25,000 nt of DNA from Symbiodinium natans (GCA_905221605.1 CAJNDS010002117.1:635001-660000), one strand, 5' to 3'. Shown: positions 10,395 through 18,534, numbered from the stretch's first letter. Program-made: numbers and translations. Notes: generated by a model not told the origin, from the sequence alone.

Positions 10395-10736
10395 GCACGC
10401 AGCTTAAGCTATGAGCACTGTGGCGCTATAGTTCTCCAAGTCACTCTTGCTAGGTACTCCTCATGCTGCACCCGGAGGAGCTCCCGCAGCTCCCAAACGC
10501 GACCGAACCACATCTCTTTCCTGGCCGAGAGAAACTCAGTGTAGGCACCTCACACACCCAGCGATTTTATCAAGTATTGCCCTCGAAGCGTCCCTGGACC
10601 CAGAGAATCCTGCACAAAACACTTATATCAGGCCCCACGGTGGAAACCCAGAGAATCCCCAAACAAAGGTCGCAGAATATGCCTGGATTGCCGAATGCCA
10701 GATGACCCCCCACAGCGCCCATCAAACTACGTAGCT

Positions 10737-10961
10737 TTAGGGGAAGGATGTTGGGCGGAGATGCTCCTTTGTTTTTTTAGATTGCAACGCTTGAGCAGTC
10801 AAGAAAACTCTCTTGCGAGTCAAAAACAATAAAGGCGTGTGCAAGCCAAAGGTCATGGCATCTCCCTTATCAGACATGTTGGGCTCGAGCAGCAATTCTT
10901 GCACCTTTGCTACATGCAGGTTTTTGTCTGGTGCAGCTTGCGATAGCGGCACTGTGCACAT
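10737..10961 (-). CDS. weak exon candidate, hypothetical
   Basis: The minus frame includes AAPDKNLHVAKVQELLLEP, then MSDKGDAMTFGLHTPLLFL, which reads like protein. Acceptor-like AG sites precede it, but none joined in phase to the preceding exon (ending 11,124 with two bases over). It may be a further exon of the same gene or chance. Confidence 0.22.
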   Translation of the reverse strand: MCTVPLSQAAPDKNLHVAKVQELLLEPNMSDKGDAMTFGLHTPLLFLTRKRVFLTAQALQSKKTKEHLRPTSFP

Positions 10962-11123
10962 GCAGGTTCCAGGCTAGGTTGCACAGCTGAACTGTAGAAC
11001 AATCACAGGGCAGAAGGGAAAAGGTGACCCCATCGGCACGGATACTGTAAGTTCGACCTATCTGAGGACATCAGATGCACAAAAAAGCCAAACAAGCAAA
11101 TGCTGCAGCCATGTTGTCAACAC

Positions 11124-11250
11124 TTGCCAATTGCCCATGCTGTGTCAATCCGCATCAAAGCCACGGCGTACTCTGGAAGGAACAAGAGTGTGTTCTCCAC
11201 AGGATGGGGATCCCTGGGCGGCTTGATGCGCGAGTCCTTATCCAGCGAAG
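11124..11250 (-). CDS. host gene, exon 5 of the model
   Basis: This exon begins CTTCGCTGG after TGTGAG and ends AA before GTGTTG. The previous exon ends one base into a codon; this one supplies the other two, giving Ala-Ser-Leu-Asp, so the phase matches. It reads SLDKDSRIKPPRDPHPVEN, then TLLFLPEYAVALMRID and TAWAIGK, which is convincingly protein-like. Reading without splicing would hit a stop immediately upstream. The product is unknown. Confidence 0.55.
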
Positions 11251-11434
11251 CTCACAGTAAGCCTGGAAACAGCTTGTCATGCTGCAGGGCCATGGACTGT
11301 CAGCGGAAACTCTCACAATTTTAAGGCAAGTCTCGTTTGATATCCGACGGTGCTCACCTGCTTCAGATGCCATGCTCGATCTTACAGCAGGACGACAGGC
11401 AAGTGCATGCTTGCAAAAGCTCAAGCAGGATTAC

Positions 11435-11588
11435 CCTCGTATGAGTATCCAGGTCCTATTTCTCCAGCTTTCATCGCAAATGGGCAACGGGTGAGCAGAT
11501 GCAGTAGGTCCTTCTGGATGAGGCATTGGCAGGCAAAGGCAGCGCAAGCGTTTCCAAACGCGGCACGGCGCAGGAGCAACATAAGATG
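11435..11588 (-). CDS. host gene, exon 4 of the model
   Basis: Starts at CATCTT after ACACCTCAG and ends at TACGAGG before GTAATC: 154 bp, 51 codons plus one base. It reads HLMLLLRRAAFGNACAAFA, CQCLIQKDLLHLLTRCPF and GEIGPGYSYE. The leucine-rich start could be helical or membrane-associated. The intron before it would be only 43 bp (11,589-11,631); this is short, and an alternative is that exon 4 starts further upstream. The family is not recognised. Confidence 0.5.
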
Positions 11589-11631
11589 CTGAGGTGTAGG
11601 CTTGGCCTTATCAACATCACTTCTGAATGAC

Positions 11632-11735
11632 CTGGGGTTGTTCCGGCCCATTGAACCGTTGTTGGACAACGAGTTCCTTGAAACTGTCATCAAAACGACG
11701 ACAGCTACGAGGATCACGACCCAACGCATCCAAGC
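11632..11735 (-). CDS. host gene, exon 3 of the model
   Basis: Begins after a TTACAAG acceptor and ends CCCCAG before GTCATT. It reads GLDALGRDPRSCRRFDDSF, then KELVVQQRFNGPEQPQ. It ends at a codon boundary, as exon 4 begins. Its start needs one base from an upstream exon, but the best upstream exon (11,970-12,086) ends in phase 0, so another small exon or a different acceptor is missing between them. Confidence 0.5.
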
Positions 11736-11969
11736 CTTGTAACAGTCAGCACTGCTGCTTTGGACGGCAAGTTCCAGCTTCAAAAATGACAAAAGTTAAG
11801 AGGATGGCGGCCCGACGCCTGATCCCTGTGACCGTTGGGACTTTTCATGCGAGATGTCGAATGCATGCTGAATGCGGCCAGCGCATGACAAGCTGCTACC
11901 TGCCAGTGACCGTTTGCAACAACCGGGGCATGAACGATGTCGAGTGCAACAACTACCAGTGCACTCTAC

Positions 11970-12086
11970 CTCATCTCTCCTGATGGCATGAAGCCCGTCT
12001 GGCACCGTCGACGGCAGGATTGTGTGGCCAGTGAAAAGCCGAAAAATGCGTGCAGTGAGCCCTGCGGACAATTTCCTAAAACTTGC
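11970..12086 (-). CDS. host gene, exon 2 of the model
   Basis: Flanked by GGTTTTTGAG (acceptor with a T tract) and GATGAG before GTAGAG (good donor). It is 117 bp, exactly 39 codons, phase 0 at both ends. It reads ASFRKLSAGLTARIFRLF, then TGHTILPSTVPDGLHAIRR. The exactness of both splice sites with an open, protein-like frame supports it. The product is not recognised. Confidence 0.5.
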
Positions 12087-12229
12087 CTCAAAAACCGGGA
12101 CAATCGTCCACGGGCGTGTTGCCTCGTACTAAATTTGCTTTTGATGCCGGATCTGGTGAGTGACTAGAGGAGGGTGTCCTTTTCGGCCACGAACGGGGGT
12201 CAATCCTACTGAGTCTCAATTTTGTGCAG

Positions 12230-12320
12230 GCACGGCACGGAGGCAGAGGTGCTCTCGACAATTTTGGGTGCGTCACATTCTGGTGACGCACAAGCGGTCA
12301 CCAACACTCGGCACTCTGCA
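12230..12320 (-). CDS. weak exon candidate of the same gene
   Basis: After a TTTTTGCAG acceptor the minus strand can be read CRVLVTACASPECDAP, then KIVESTSASVPCLHKI. The acceptor is textbook, but the downstream donor and phase were not resolved, and the peptide is less convincing than its neighbours. Confidence 0.25.
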
Positions 12321-12624
12321 AAAAGGGAACAAGTACCCCCGGAGTTTGGGTGGCTGATTAAAATAACGAGTTGCGCTGCATTAGAGTTGTTTGGTACAAA
12401 TTTTGAAACAGTGCACAACTCATCATCAACACGCCGATGGACAGATTGAAACGAGTCGTATGAGCGAAGGGCATATTTTCATCGTCTTCATCTTCGTTGG
12501 TCTCAATATCCCCTCTCTCTCGCAGACTCGGATCCGTCAGCTGCTATCCGTAGCCAGGCAGGCAATGGTTGGGGGTGGGAGTGATGGCCGGGCAAAGGCC
12601 GAAGCAAATACAAAAAAACGGGAC

Positions 12625-12742
12625 CTTGCCTGCTGTATTTTCCACTGCCGCGGCTGGTACAAAGTCAGCGGCTCCCTGCACAACAGGCAGAACCAAACCG
12701 GATACCACTCTCTTGATGATGGCAGGAAGATGTGGAAAGAAT
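12625..12742 (-). CDS. host gene, exon 1 of the partial model
   Basis: Begins ATTC after GATGGCAG and ends GGCAAG before GTCCCG. After one leading base it holds 39 codons reading FFPHLPAIIKRVVSGLVL, then PVVQGAADFVPAAAVENTAGK; it ends at a codon boundary. The hydrophobic run VVSGLVLPVV could be buried or membrane-associated. Exons further upstream (12,742-13,080) probably exist, since one frame reads MASSSIPSSANLFTFKTEL near 12,920, but I could not define them. The gene family is not recognised. Confidence 0.45.
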
Positions 12743-13089
12743 CTGCCATCTCGCCAACTTGATGTGGGATGCCAAAGGCAACCAAATTGCCAACTGCAAC
12801 TTAGAAGATGGCCTCAAACTGCCGCTGTGGGGACCAACCACTGCCCCAAGAACCTGAGCAGAAGCTCGGTTTTGAAAGTGAACAGGTTTGCACTGGAAGG
12901 TATGGAGGAAGAAGCCATTTCCATACTGATTCATACGAATGATGTGGTGGAGGGTGCTTCATGAGAACCGGGAATGCCCAGGCTCTCTGACCTGGACTTG
13001 ACCATGCTATCACCGTACGCTGAGGTTCAATGCAAAGCTTCAGACATTGAAGTTCGAATTCATGGAGACGGGAAGTCAGCAAACTGCGT

Positions 13090-14589
13090 CATTCTGTACG
13101 AGCAAAGGTGAGCACCCAATCTGATCGACCAGGCAGACCGCGTATTAGGGAGCCGAATTCCAGCGATCTTGGTTAAACGCCCGGGCCCCTGGCTCAAGGG
13201 ACGCAGGCCACCTCCATGAAAGAACAAGGGTCAACTGCGCTGTGAGTAAAATTGAGCTGCCTTTGCATGAGGCTCTCCCATGTTCAGGTAACACCCAGAC
13301 GAGACAACGATGCCTAATGAAAGAAGAGCTGTATGAAACCCGAATGGGATGCTTCGGGTCTTCGGCTCACATTTGCCCTTTCCTGCGCTCGAAAGCCCTA
13401 AGCAGACCTGGTCAATCATGACGTGCTTGGCTTAACCAGTCCAAATATTGGAAGCCTTCGAAAAGCCCGACGAGAACTCGGAGAACTCGGGTGTTGTTCA
13501 AAGGGGGCTGTTTAGGGTCTGGCCTGGCACCCCGAAGGGTGAGACCGCGCTTGCGGAGCCCGGCTTGCCCGATCGTGTTGGTGACCCGATGGGCCTCAGA
13601 AATTCGGATTTGCTTGCGTTGGGCTTACACTTGCAGTCTACCACGTGCTCTGTGGGGGCCATAACAAGAACTCCATACCCGGACCCGAGTGCCCTCCTGC
13701 TTCCTCCCGCCTCTCTCTTCCTCACCGCAGTCAGTTTCTTACTCGACTGAAACAAGTGTATCTGGAGATCGAAATTGAAGATTTGGGAAAGTTCCTGGAC
13801 AACTTAAAGATTTGAATCCGCTTCGTGTTTATATGACACACGCTAAAAAATAATATTAAACAGCCAAAAAGGAACAAGTCTGTCAACGCCAAACAGCCCA
13901 ATTGATACGACGAGTTCCCGGTGAAGAACGAAAAAATCAAGGTTTCTGAAAGTTTGGCTGATACAAAGGGCACTAGTTTGTTACGAGCGTCTGAACAAGT
14001 GTTGGGAAAGAGCGGCCAACGCGAGACACACCAAATTCGGCACGGATGCGCTCGGTTTCGGAAAGTAGGTAACACGGCCTGAATCTTATCGGTACATGAA
14101 GATAAAATCAGCCCTTAATCGCAAATGAGGGCATTTGCTTTTGCTTGAGTAAACAGAGTACGGGGCAGCCCCAAAAACACAAGAACTTCACATGGTGATG
14201 CGAGTGCCAAGACAGAAAGATTCAAAATCGTTCTGAACAACTCGCAAGTTGAACTCGTTCCCGAAGCCCATGGTACAATGTTTGAAGATCTGAGATTCTC
14301 GTCCTGAAAATGCAAACAGAATCGAATGTGGAATTTCAACAACTTGGGAATGAAAGAACTGGCAGATGAAAGAGTTGTAGGCCAATGATAACTATAGCAA
14401 AAGGGTGTTGGCAAAGAGTTTTTTAGATCCGAAAATTTAAGTTGCCCCTTCCTGAATTGTCGATTTTCAAATCAAATATAGCATGCCTATCTCAATTCTT
14501 CTATCTTAGACATGTGGAAATTCACGAGCTCTCATGTTTGCGTGGGCTACTCCGGAGTCTTACAATCCGGCCAAAAAAGCCTCCCCAGG
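13090..14589. other. host non-coding DNA left of the retroelement
   Basis: No convincing exons. The stretch 13,780-14,470 is A+T-richer than the rest and has only short open frames. The final bases, GGCCAAAAAAGCCTCCCCAG, abut the retroelement end at 14,589/14,590. No target-site duplication is visible against the other flank. Confidence 0.4.
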
Positions 14590-14839
14590 TACACTAGCCC
14601 TACTCTCAAATACCCTCCGCCTCCCCAAGCACCACGACATGGGGCCTACTTGGGCGTAGCCCTGTAAGGAGGAGTTTCAAAGCAGAGCTTGGGAACTTAG
14701 CCCGACATGCCTAGCTAAGATCACTCTTGCACAAAGCGACTCTGGAATCATCAAGCTAGCGCACGGACTTTTTGTCTCGGAGGTGGACAGATCCCACTTG
14801 TAGCTCGGAGGCCGGAACCCTTCGGGTCCCGGTATCCCC
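14590..14839 (-). repeat. split direct repeat Q2, outer (3' end of element)
   Basis: This 250-bp unit starts TACACTAGCCC at the left edge and ends GGTATCCCC. By eye it is identical, base for base, to 15,288-15,537. In sense orientation it is the 3' terminal repeat (B2). It carries six TAGC sites. Confidence 0.93.
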
Positions 14840-14857
14840 CAGGGTGGGTAGGGTGGG
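14840..14857 (+). other. 18-bp linker with a perfect G-quadruplex motif
   Basis: Between Q2 and P2 lies GGGTGGGTAGGGTGGG (14,842-14,857) preceded by CA. Four G3 runs with loops of 1, 2 and 1 bases match the consensus of very stable parallel quadruplexes. It is found only here, not at the Q1/P2 junction. On the sense strand it is a pyrimidine tract. Confidence 0.75.
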
Positions 14858-15287
14858 CACTTTGAATTTGCCCCCCCCTTTTTCCTTGGGGGCCTTGTAG
14901 CCGAAAACGGCCACGAGCCTTGTTCTCATTTAGCGGCCCCCCCTATAAAAAGGAGTTGCTTGTAGACATGTAGCTTTGCTCATGTGACATCATGAAAGCA
15001 ACTAGCACCAGTGACACAGCTGACTGCATGCACATGTAGCTCACGCGTGTCACAGCGGCAAATTCTCGACATGAGTGTTTAGCTCCTCTTTTGGGGATAC
15101 GTAAACATGTCATTTAGCCCTGCAGAAAACACTCTCTGCATGTGGGGCTCTCACGCTCTAGCATCCCTCCCTCTCTAGGGTGGTGATAGCGTTTCAAAAG
15201 GACTAAAACACCTTCGATGTTTTAGCAGCGAACCGAGAGGATGGGCTAGCATACACGGTCGTAAACAGCAAGCTATTCACGAGTGCG
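14858..15287 (-). repeat. split direct repeat P2, internal
   Basis: A 430-bp unit running from CACTTTGAATTTG to GAGTGCG, repeated at 23,699-24,124. Two differences were seen: AGCGG here versus GGCGG at about 23,772, and four extra bases here in GATACGTAAACATG. It directly abuts Q1 at 15,287/15,288. It holds about eleven TAGC sites at 24-46 bp steps, a CTATAAAAAGGAG segment at about 14,943, and a hairpin at 15,011-15,053. Confidence 0.93.
15011..15053. other. GTGACAC / GTGTCAC inverted repeat in P
   Basis: Seven-base perfect arms (15,011-15,017 and 15,047-15,053) around a 29-base loop containing GCATGCACATG. It is present in both P copies. It could be part of a recombinase-binding site or an RNA hairpin. 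It lies more than 200 bp from the unit edge, which weakens the recombinase-site idea. Confidence 0.4.
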
Positions 15288-15537
15288 TACACTAGCCCTA
15301 CTCTCAAATACCCTCCGCCTCCCCAAGCACCACGACATGGGGCCTACTTGGGCGTAGCCCTGTAAGGAGGAGTTTCAAAGCAGAGCTTGGGAACTTAGCC
15401 CGACATGCCTAGCTAAGATCACTCTTGCACAAAGCGACTCTGGAATCATCAAGCTAGCGCACGGACTTTTTGTCTCGGAGGTGGACAGATCCCACTTGTA
15501 GCTCGGAGGCCGGAACCCTTCGGGTCCCGGTATCCCC
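15288..15537 (-). repeat. split direct repeat Q1, internal
   Basis: A 250-bp copy identical by eye to 14,590-14,839. It begins right where P2 ends, so the P2/Q1 boundary reproduces the junction that would form if the element's two outer ends were joined in a circle. The RNase H frame stops at 15,555, 18 bp before it in sense direction. Confidence 0.93.
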
Positions 15538-15554
15538 TCGCATAGCCCTTCGAG

Positions 15555-16109
15555 CTACCAGGGGTCCAGCTTCCGACGCTTCTGTCCGAAGCGTCCCCGT
15601 TTCCGGGGTCTAGCCCTCTTTCGCAGATTGAGCTCTTCGTAGTAGCTCTCTGCATGTCCGAGAAGCTTGCCTAGGATCTTCCACTCTAGCTCCTCTCCCC
15701 TCAGAGGAATCCTGAATGCCGGGTCGAAGCTAGCAAAATTCTCATTTGTCAGATCGTCCGCTAGCTGATTAAGGTCTCTACGAATCCATTGTAGCTGCAG
15801 GTCACAGTTTCTGGATGCCAGCTCCTCGGCTAGCTCCATCAAGATCAGCATAGATGGGAACTTGGTGGTCATGACCTTCTTTAGCAGCGCCTCGTTGGAT
15901 TTGTTGTCTGTGTAGCCCCGTAGAGCCACCCGAGTCGCCTTCCGCGTCTCGTCTTGGGGAACCCATAGCTTGACCGCCACCAGTGTGCCCAGTAGCTCCA
16001 GCGCTGCGATCACCTTGTTGGGGTCCTCTTTAGCAAAAGCCCAAGGCGCCCACTCGCGTTTCACCTCTAGCGAGAACCACGGTCCTGAACATCCAGGGAC
16101 TAGCTCCAA
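15555..16109 (-). CDS. RNase H domain, main part
   Basis: This frame of 184 codons carries most of an RNase H: Glu in AALELLGTLVAVKLW (residue 38), Asp in GYTDNKSNEAL (residue 68) and Asp in QLADDLTNENF (118-119). The first catalytic Asp is in another frame just upstream (see 16,100-16,342). The enzyme would degrade template RNA after first-strand synthesis. The C-terminus is highly basic (LRKRARPRKRGRFGQKRRK), probably a nucleic-acid-binding or nuclear-localisation tail. The frame begins at TTG, not ATG, consistent with it being the continuation of the RT polyprotein after a frame change. Confidence 0.85.
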   Translation of the reverse strand: MELVPGCSGPWFSLEVKREWAPWAFAKEDPNKVIAALELLGTLVAVKLWVPQDETRKATRVALRGYTDNKSNEALLKKVMTTKFPSMLILMELAEELASRNCDLQLQWIRRDLNQLADDLTNENFASFDPAFRIPLRGEELEWKILGKLLGHAESYYEELNLRKRARPRKRGRFGQKRRKLDPW

Positions 16110-16695
16110 GAAGCCCCCACAATCCAGGCACGTCCATCTTCAGCCTTCGCATCCGTGAAGAAGGATAGCGTCGGGCGTGGTAGACGACCGACTCCGGTTG
16201 CTGTAGCCTTTCTCGCCCTCCAAGTCTCTCGGCTAGCCACTCCATCAGCACTCGGAGCATCGTGGGCAGGGTTAGCTTCCCTGATTTTCCTGCCACCGCC
16301 GAGGACCAGGCATGTAGCGGTCCCAGGAAAGGTCTCTCCCAATCCAGCGCGGTTGCAGCAAACCCAAGCCTACCTAGCCCTTGGGCCATCTCCACCGCCC
16401 CCACGTAGCCGTCCTTGACTTTCGCACGCAGCCAACCAACCAGCCAGTCAGCTCTCTTCTTTGAAAGGCCCAGCTTGTAGCCCACGTACTCCGTCTCCAA
16501 GCCGAGCCACTCCACCCGGAAGCCTCCCCGTGTTTTAGCCCACTTAAAGGGAAATCCCACGCTGGCCAGGAGGAGGTAGCACATGGGAATGCCTTGCCGT
16601 CCTTTAGCTCCCATTCCCAGCACCTCCAGGTCATCCGCGTACAGCAGTAGCTCCAGCTCATAGTCCGGCCCCATCAAGTGGTGCGTGAGCCTCAA
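16030..16695 (-). CDS. reverse transcriptase, catalytic YADD part and thumb
   Basis: The frame contains LELLLYADDLEVLG, the RT motif C with both Asp residues at 21-22. Connection sequence follows, including KTRGGFRVEWLGLE and VGAVEMAQGLGRLGF. Upstream, before TTG, the same frame reads ASYWWTRIAACG, matching the segment that in this family follows GTFGLP; so RT enters this frame at about 16,735. It leaves it near 16,200 for RNase H. The last 50 codons or so are out-of-frame shadow. Confidence 0.85.
   Translation of the reverse strand: MRLTHHLMGPDYELELLLYADDLEVLGMGAKGRQGIPMCYLLLASVGFPFKWAKTRGGFRVEWLGLETEYVGYKLGLSKKRADWLVGWLRAKVKDGYVGAVEMAQGLGRLGFAATALDWERPFLGPLHAWSSAVAGKSGKLTLPTMLRVLMEWLAERLGGRERLQQPESVVYHARRYPSSRMRRLKMDVPGLWGLLGASPWMFRTVVLARGETRVGALGFC
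16100..16342 (-). CDS. RNase H domain, first motif (shifted frame)
   Basis: Only the end of this frame is meaningful: RPTLSFFTDAKAEDGRAWI, residues about 56-74, contains the first catalytic Asp of RNase H (codon 16,153-16,151). The neighbouring frame then continues GGFLELVPG. The change coincides with a run of five C at 16,114-16,118 (five G in sense). Earlier codons are a shadow of the RT frame. The join from RT (frame ending at 16,030) occurs near 16,200. Confidence 0.7.
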   Translation of the reverse strand: MGETFPGTATCLVLGGGRKIREANPAHDAPSADGVASRETWRARKATATGVGRLPRPTLSFFTDAKAEDGRAWIVGASWS

Positions 16696-17641
16696 GCCAC
16701 ACGCGGCAATGCGCGTCCACCAGTAGCTCGCGGGGGAGCCCGAAGGTCCCCACCTTATTCACGTAGACCGACTGGCTCCCTGGGTCCCCCTCTAGCTCTT
16801 CTTTATCGTCCACCTGACAGCCCATGAAGCCATGCTCGGAGGCCTGGTGCTTGTAGCGTCGGTGAGCCTTGGAAATGTCGCCCACCACCGAAAAGGCCGT
16901 TTTCTTCTTAGCTCTCATCTCGCGGAGCAGTGTCTTCTTTTCTCTAGCCCCAGGAGCTCGGATCTTGTCCCGGCACTTGATCCGGTGGTTCACCCGCACC
17001 CCGTGGCTAGCATCGTGGATCACCCTCTTCTTGCCGGTCGTCTCATCTTCCACGATCACCGCTAGCGCTGCAATAGCGCGGCCCTCTCCGTAGCGTTCCT
17101 GGAACTCCCTGAGGCTCATCCGCTCCATTAGCCCTTCCGCCACGTCTTCCTCGAACTTCTCCCGGACGTAGCTCTCGTGGTCCTTCACCGAGTGGTAGTT
17201 GGGCACCCAGCTTGGTGCCGGTTCCCACGGAGAGTTGTCTAGCGGCCACTTCACCTGCTCCTCGAAGATGTGGGGCGTCCTTGGTAGCGGTTCCAGGATC
17301 CCAAGAGGGAGGCCCTCCTCCGCCCTTAGCAAGAATTCCCTGTCCGGATCCCCTGCTGCTTCCAGCAGGCCACGGATGAGGCGAGGCTGGCCCGGCGCAA
17401 CGTCGAGTACTTTGGGGTCCTCTAGCCCTCGCTCTCGTAGCCTCCGCCAGGATGTCCCGTATCTCTTCCTGTAGCGTCTCGTTTCGGGCCATAGCACAAC
17501 CATGCTCGCCACCAGCAGCCATGCGGAAGGCCTCCCGCTCCAGCTCCTTCTCCGATCGCATACGTCGTAGCACCGTCCGGCGTATCCGTAGTCGTAGCTC
17601 CTGCCACGCGTCGCCCTCAGCGGGCTCCTCCGTTCCAGCAC
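16658..17641 (-). CDS. reverse transcriptase, N-terminal and first palm part
   Basis: The informative part starts at about residue 68 (17,435). It contains GKKRVIHDASHGVRVNHR (204-220), then FSVVGDISKAHRRYKH with the first catalytic Asp at residue 255, and VYVNKVGTFGLP at 292-303. Sequence after GLP is nonsense in this frame; the correct continuation is in the frame of 16,030-16,695. The break lies at five G on the plus strand (16,732-16,736). Shortening that run by one base would restore the family pattern FGLPASYWW. Codons before about 68 are a shadow of the preceding frame. Confidence 0.82.
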   Translation of the reverse strand: MLERRSPLRATRGRSYDYGYAGRCYDVCDRRRSWSGRPSAWLLVASMVVLWPETRRYRKRYGTSWRRLRERGLEDPKVLDVAPGQPRLIRGLLEAAGDPDREFLLRAEEGLPLGILEPLPRTPHIFEEQVKWPLDNSPWEPAPSWVPNYHSVKDHESYVREKFEEDVAEGLMERMSLREFQERYGEGRAIAALAVIVEDETTGKKRVIHDASHGVRVNHRIKCRDKIRAPGAREKKTLLREMRAKKKTAFSVVGDISKAHRRYKHQASEHGFMGCQVDDKEELEGDPGSQSVYVNKVGTFGLPRELLVDAHCRVWLEAHAPLDGAGL

Positions 17642-17675
17642 CAGCGGCCCGGCGAGCAGAGCCCTCCTCCGTCAT
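17435..17675 (-). CDS. probable start of the RT ORF
   Basis: An ATG at 17,675 overlaps the TGA that ends the methyltransferase frame, forming ATGA. From it the frame reads MTEEGSARRAAGAGTEEP, then RIRRTVLRRMRSEKELERE, a charged likely coiled segment, and LQEEIRDILAEA. It must then change frame near 17,435 to reach RGLEDPKVLD and RT. I choose this start because it is the only ATG at the junction and the peptide lacks methyltransferase features. Confidence 0.55.
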
Positions 17676-18067
17676 GGAAGGGACGGAGCCGGCCCTGAAC
17701 ATAGCTGCCACGGGGTTCGCTTGCAGATGTGGTAGCTGATTTTCTCGTCGGACACATACCGGGTAGCCTCGTCCCCCCTTCCAGCGGGAGTCGCAGCGCC
17801 CGAGGCTGGCACGGTCTGAACAAGCAGCTGAGCCAACCATTGGCATAGCCTGGGCGGCCACGCCGCCGTGCTCCTTGTAGCGAACTGCCCATCCGCTGTT
17901 CGCGTCTGCATAGGCGGCACCTCGGGTAGTGGAAGAGGTCCGAGGTAGTAGCCCTGGTCGTCGAAAGCTCGTGCCGAAGCTGCTTTGGTGGAATGCCACG
18001 GTTCGTAGCCCGCGGCCCACACCGAGGAGGTCGTCCGGCCTCTCTGTGGCAGCGCCCCGAGCTCCAT
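17672..18067 (-). CDS. methyltransferase-like domain, C-terminal part
   Basis: From about 17,960 the frame reads DDQGYYLGPLPLPE and GQFATRSTAAWPPRLCQWL, which matches, from memory, the end of the methyltransferase-like module in dinoflagellate retroelements. It stops at TGA 17,674-17,672, overlapping the ATG of the next ORF. Codons before about 17,960 are shadow of the frame used upstream. Confidence 0.6.
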   Translation of the reverse strand: MELGALPQRGRTTSSVWAAGYEPWHSTKAASARAFDDQGYYLGPLPLPEVPPMQTRTADGQFATRSTAAWPPRLCQWLAQLLVQTVPASGAATPAGRGDEATRYVSDEKISYHICKRTPWQLCSGPAPSLP

Positions 18068-18288
18068 GCGTGCCTAGACCGCGCTTGATAGCCCCGAATT
18101 CCTCCGGCTGTTCGAATACGAAGAAGCTAGCAGCGCCCTGGGCCACTAGCTCTGCCACCTCCCAGGCTAGATCGGCGAAGATGTTGCCCAGGATAGCACG
18201 GTCCCGCTCCGCTGCAGTCAGGATTTGGCAGCCTCTTGGCCACTCGTAGCTTCGCACGGGGCGGGGCCCTCTGTAGTTCTGTCGAAAA
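17957..18288 (-). CDS. methyltransferase-like domain, middle part
   Basis: In this frame the sense strand reads GPRPVRSYEWPRGC, LTAAERDRAILGNIFADL and SFFVFEQPEEFG, ending RTVAFHQSSFGTSF. EQP is placed where C5-methyltransferases have the ENV/ENP motif that contacts the target base. The frame is entered from the N-terminal part at a TTTT run (AAAA on plus, 18,285-18,288) and left near 17,960. Both changes are single-base, so indels rather than introns are likely. Confidence 0.6.
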
Positions 18289-18507
18289 GGTAGAGCATGG
18301 CGGTGAGAGCAAGACAGCATCAAATTCCTGACTGCGTATCCGATGTAGCAGTGCTTCGCGCGGTTGCTGTAGCGAAAGGTCCACCGAGTTCGGCGGGCGT
18401 ATATCAACACACTCGACATGGATCTGTAGCTGCTCCCCCTGTGCCAGCTTCTGGAGACAGTTCTTCATATCCCAAGGTCGCGGCTCACCGGAGAAGATGT
18501 ATAGCAC
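18127..18507 (-). CDS. methyltransferase-like domain, N-terminal part
   Basis: The frame holds KVLYIFSGEPRPWD, similar to motif I of C5 methyltransferases, and AVLLSPPCSTFS, with the Pro-Cys pair of motif IV that carries the catalytic Cys. Useful reading ends about residue 75, after which the domain continues in the frame of 17,957-18,288. There is no ATG: the frame continues upstream, through PQRANEAI, directly to the TGA that ends gag. The active-site Pro-Cys is kept, but I cannot judge activity. Capture of DNA cytosine methyltransferases by dinoflagellate retrotransposons has been described; whether this is the same lineage is open. Confidence 0.65.
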   Translation of the reverse strand: MLYIFSGEPRPWDMKNCLQKLAQGEQLQIHVECVDIRPPNSVDLSLQQPREALLHRIRSQEFDAVLLSPPCSTFSTELQRAPPRAKLRVAKRLPNPDCSGAGPCYPGQHLRRSSLGGGRASGPGRC

Positions 18508-18534
18508 CTTGATCGCTTCGTTTGCTCGCTGTGG

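Noticed and set aside
14890-14920. Spliced-leader relic, because TTGTAGCCGAAAACGGCC resembles the dinoflagellate leader
   Set aside because: Only the GTAGCC core matches, and TAGC is everywhere in the element. The rest of the leader is absent.
14940-14955. CTATAAAAAGGAG as a TATA-box promoter
   Set aside because: It points along the plus strand, away from the coding direction, and dinoflagellates are thought to use a TTTT-type element rather than TATA. In the sense direction it reads CTCCTTTTTATAG, which could fit, but nothing confirms it.
14590-15537. Reading the duplicated blocks as LTRs of a Gypsy or Copia element
   Set aside because: The repeats are not a simple left/right pair: they occur as Q-P-Q at one end and P at the other. 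There is no target duplication, no integrase and no aspartic protease that I can see, while a YR is present.
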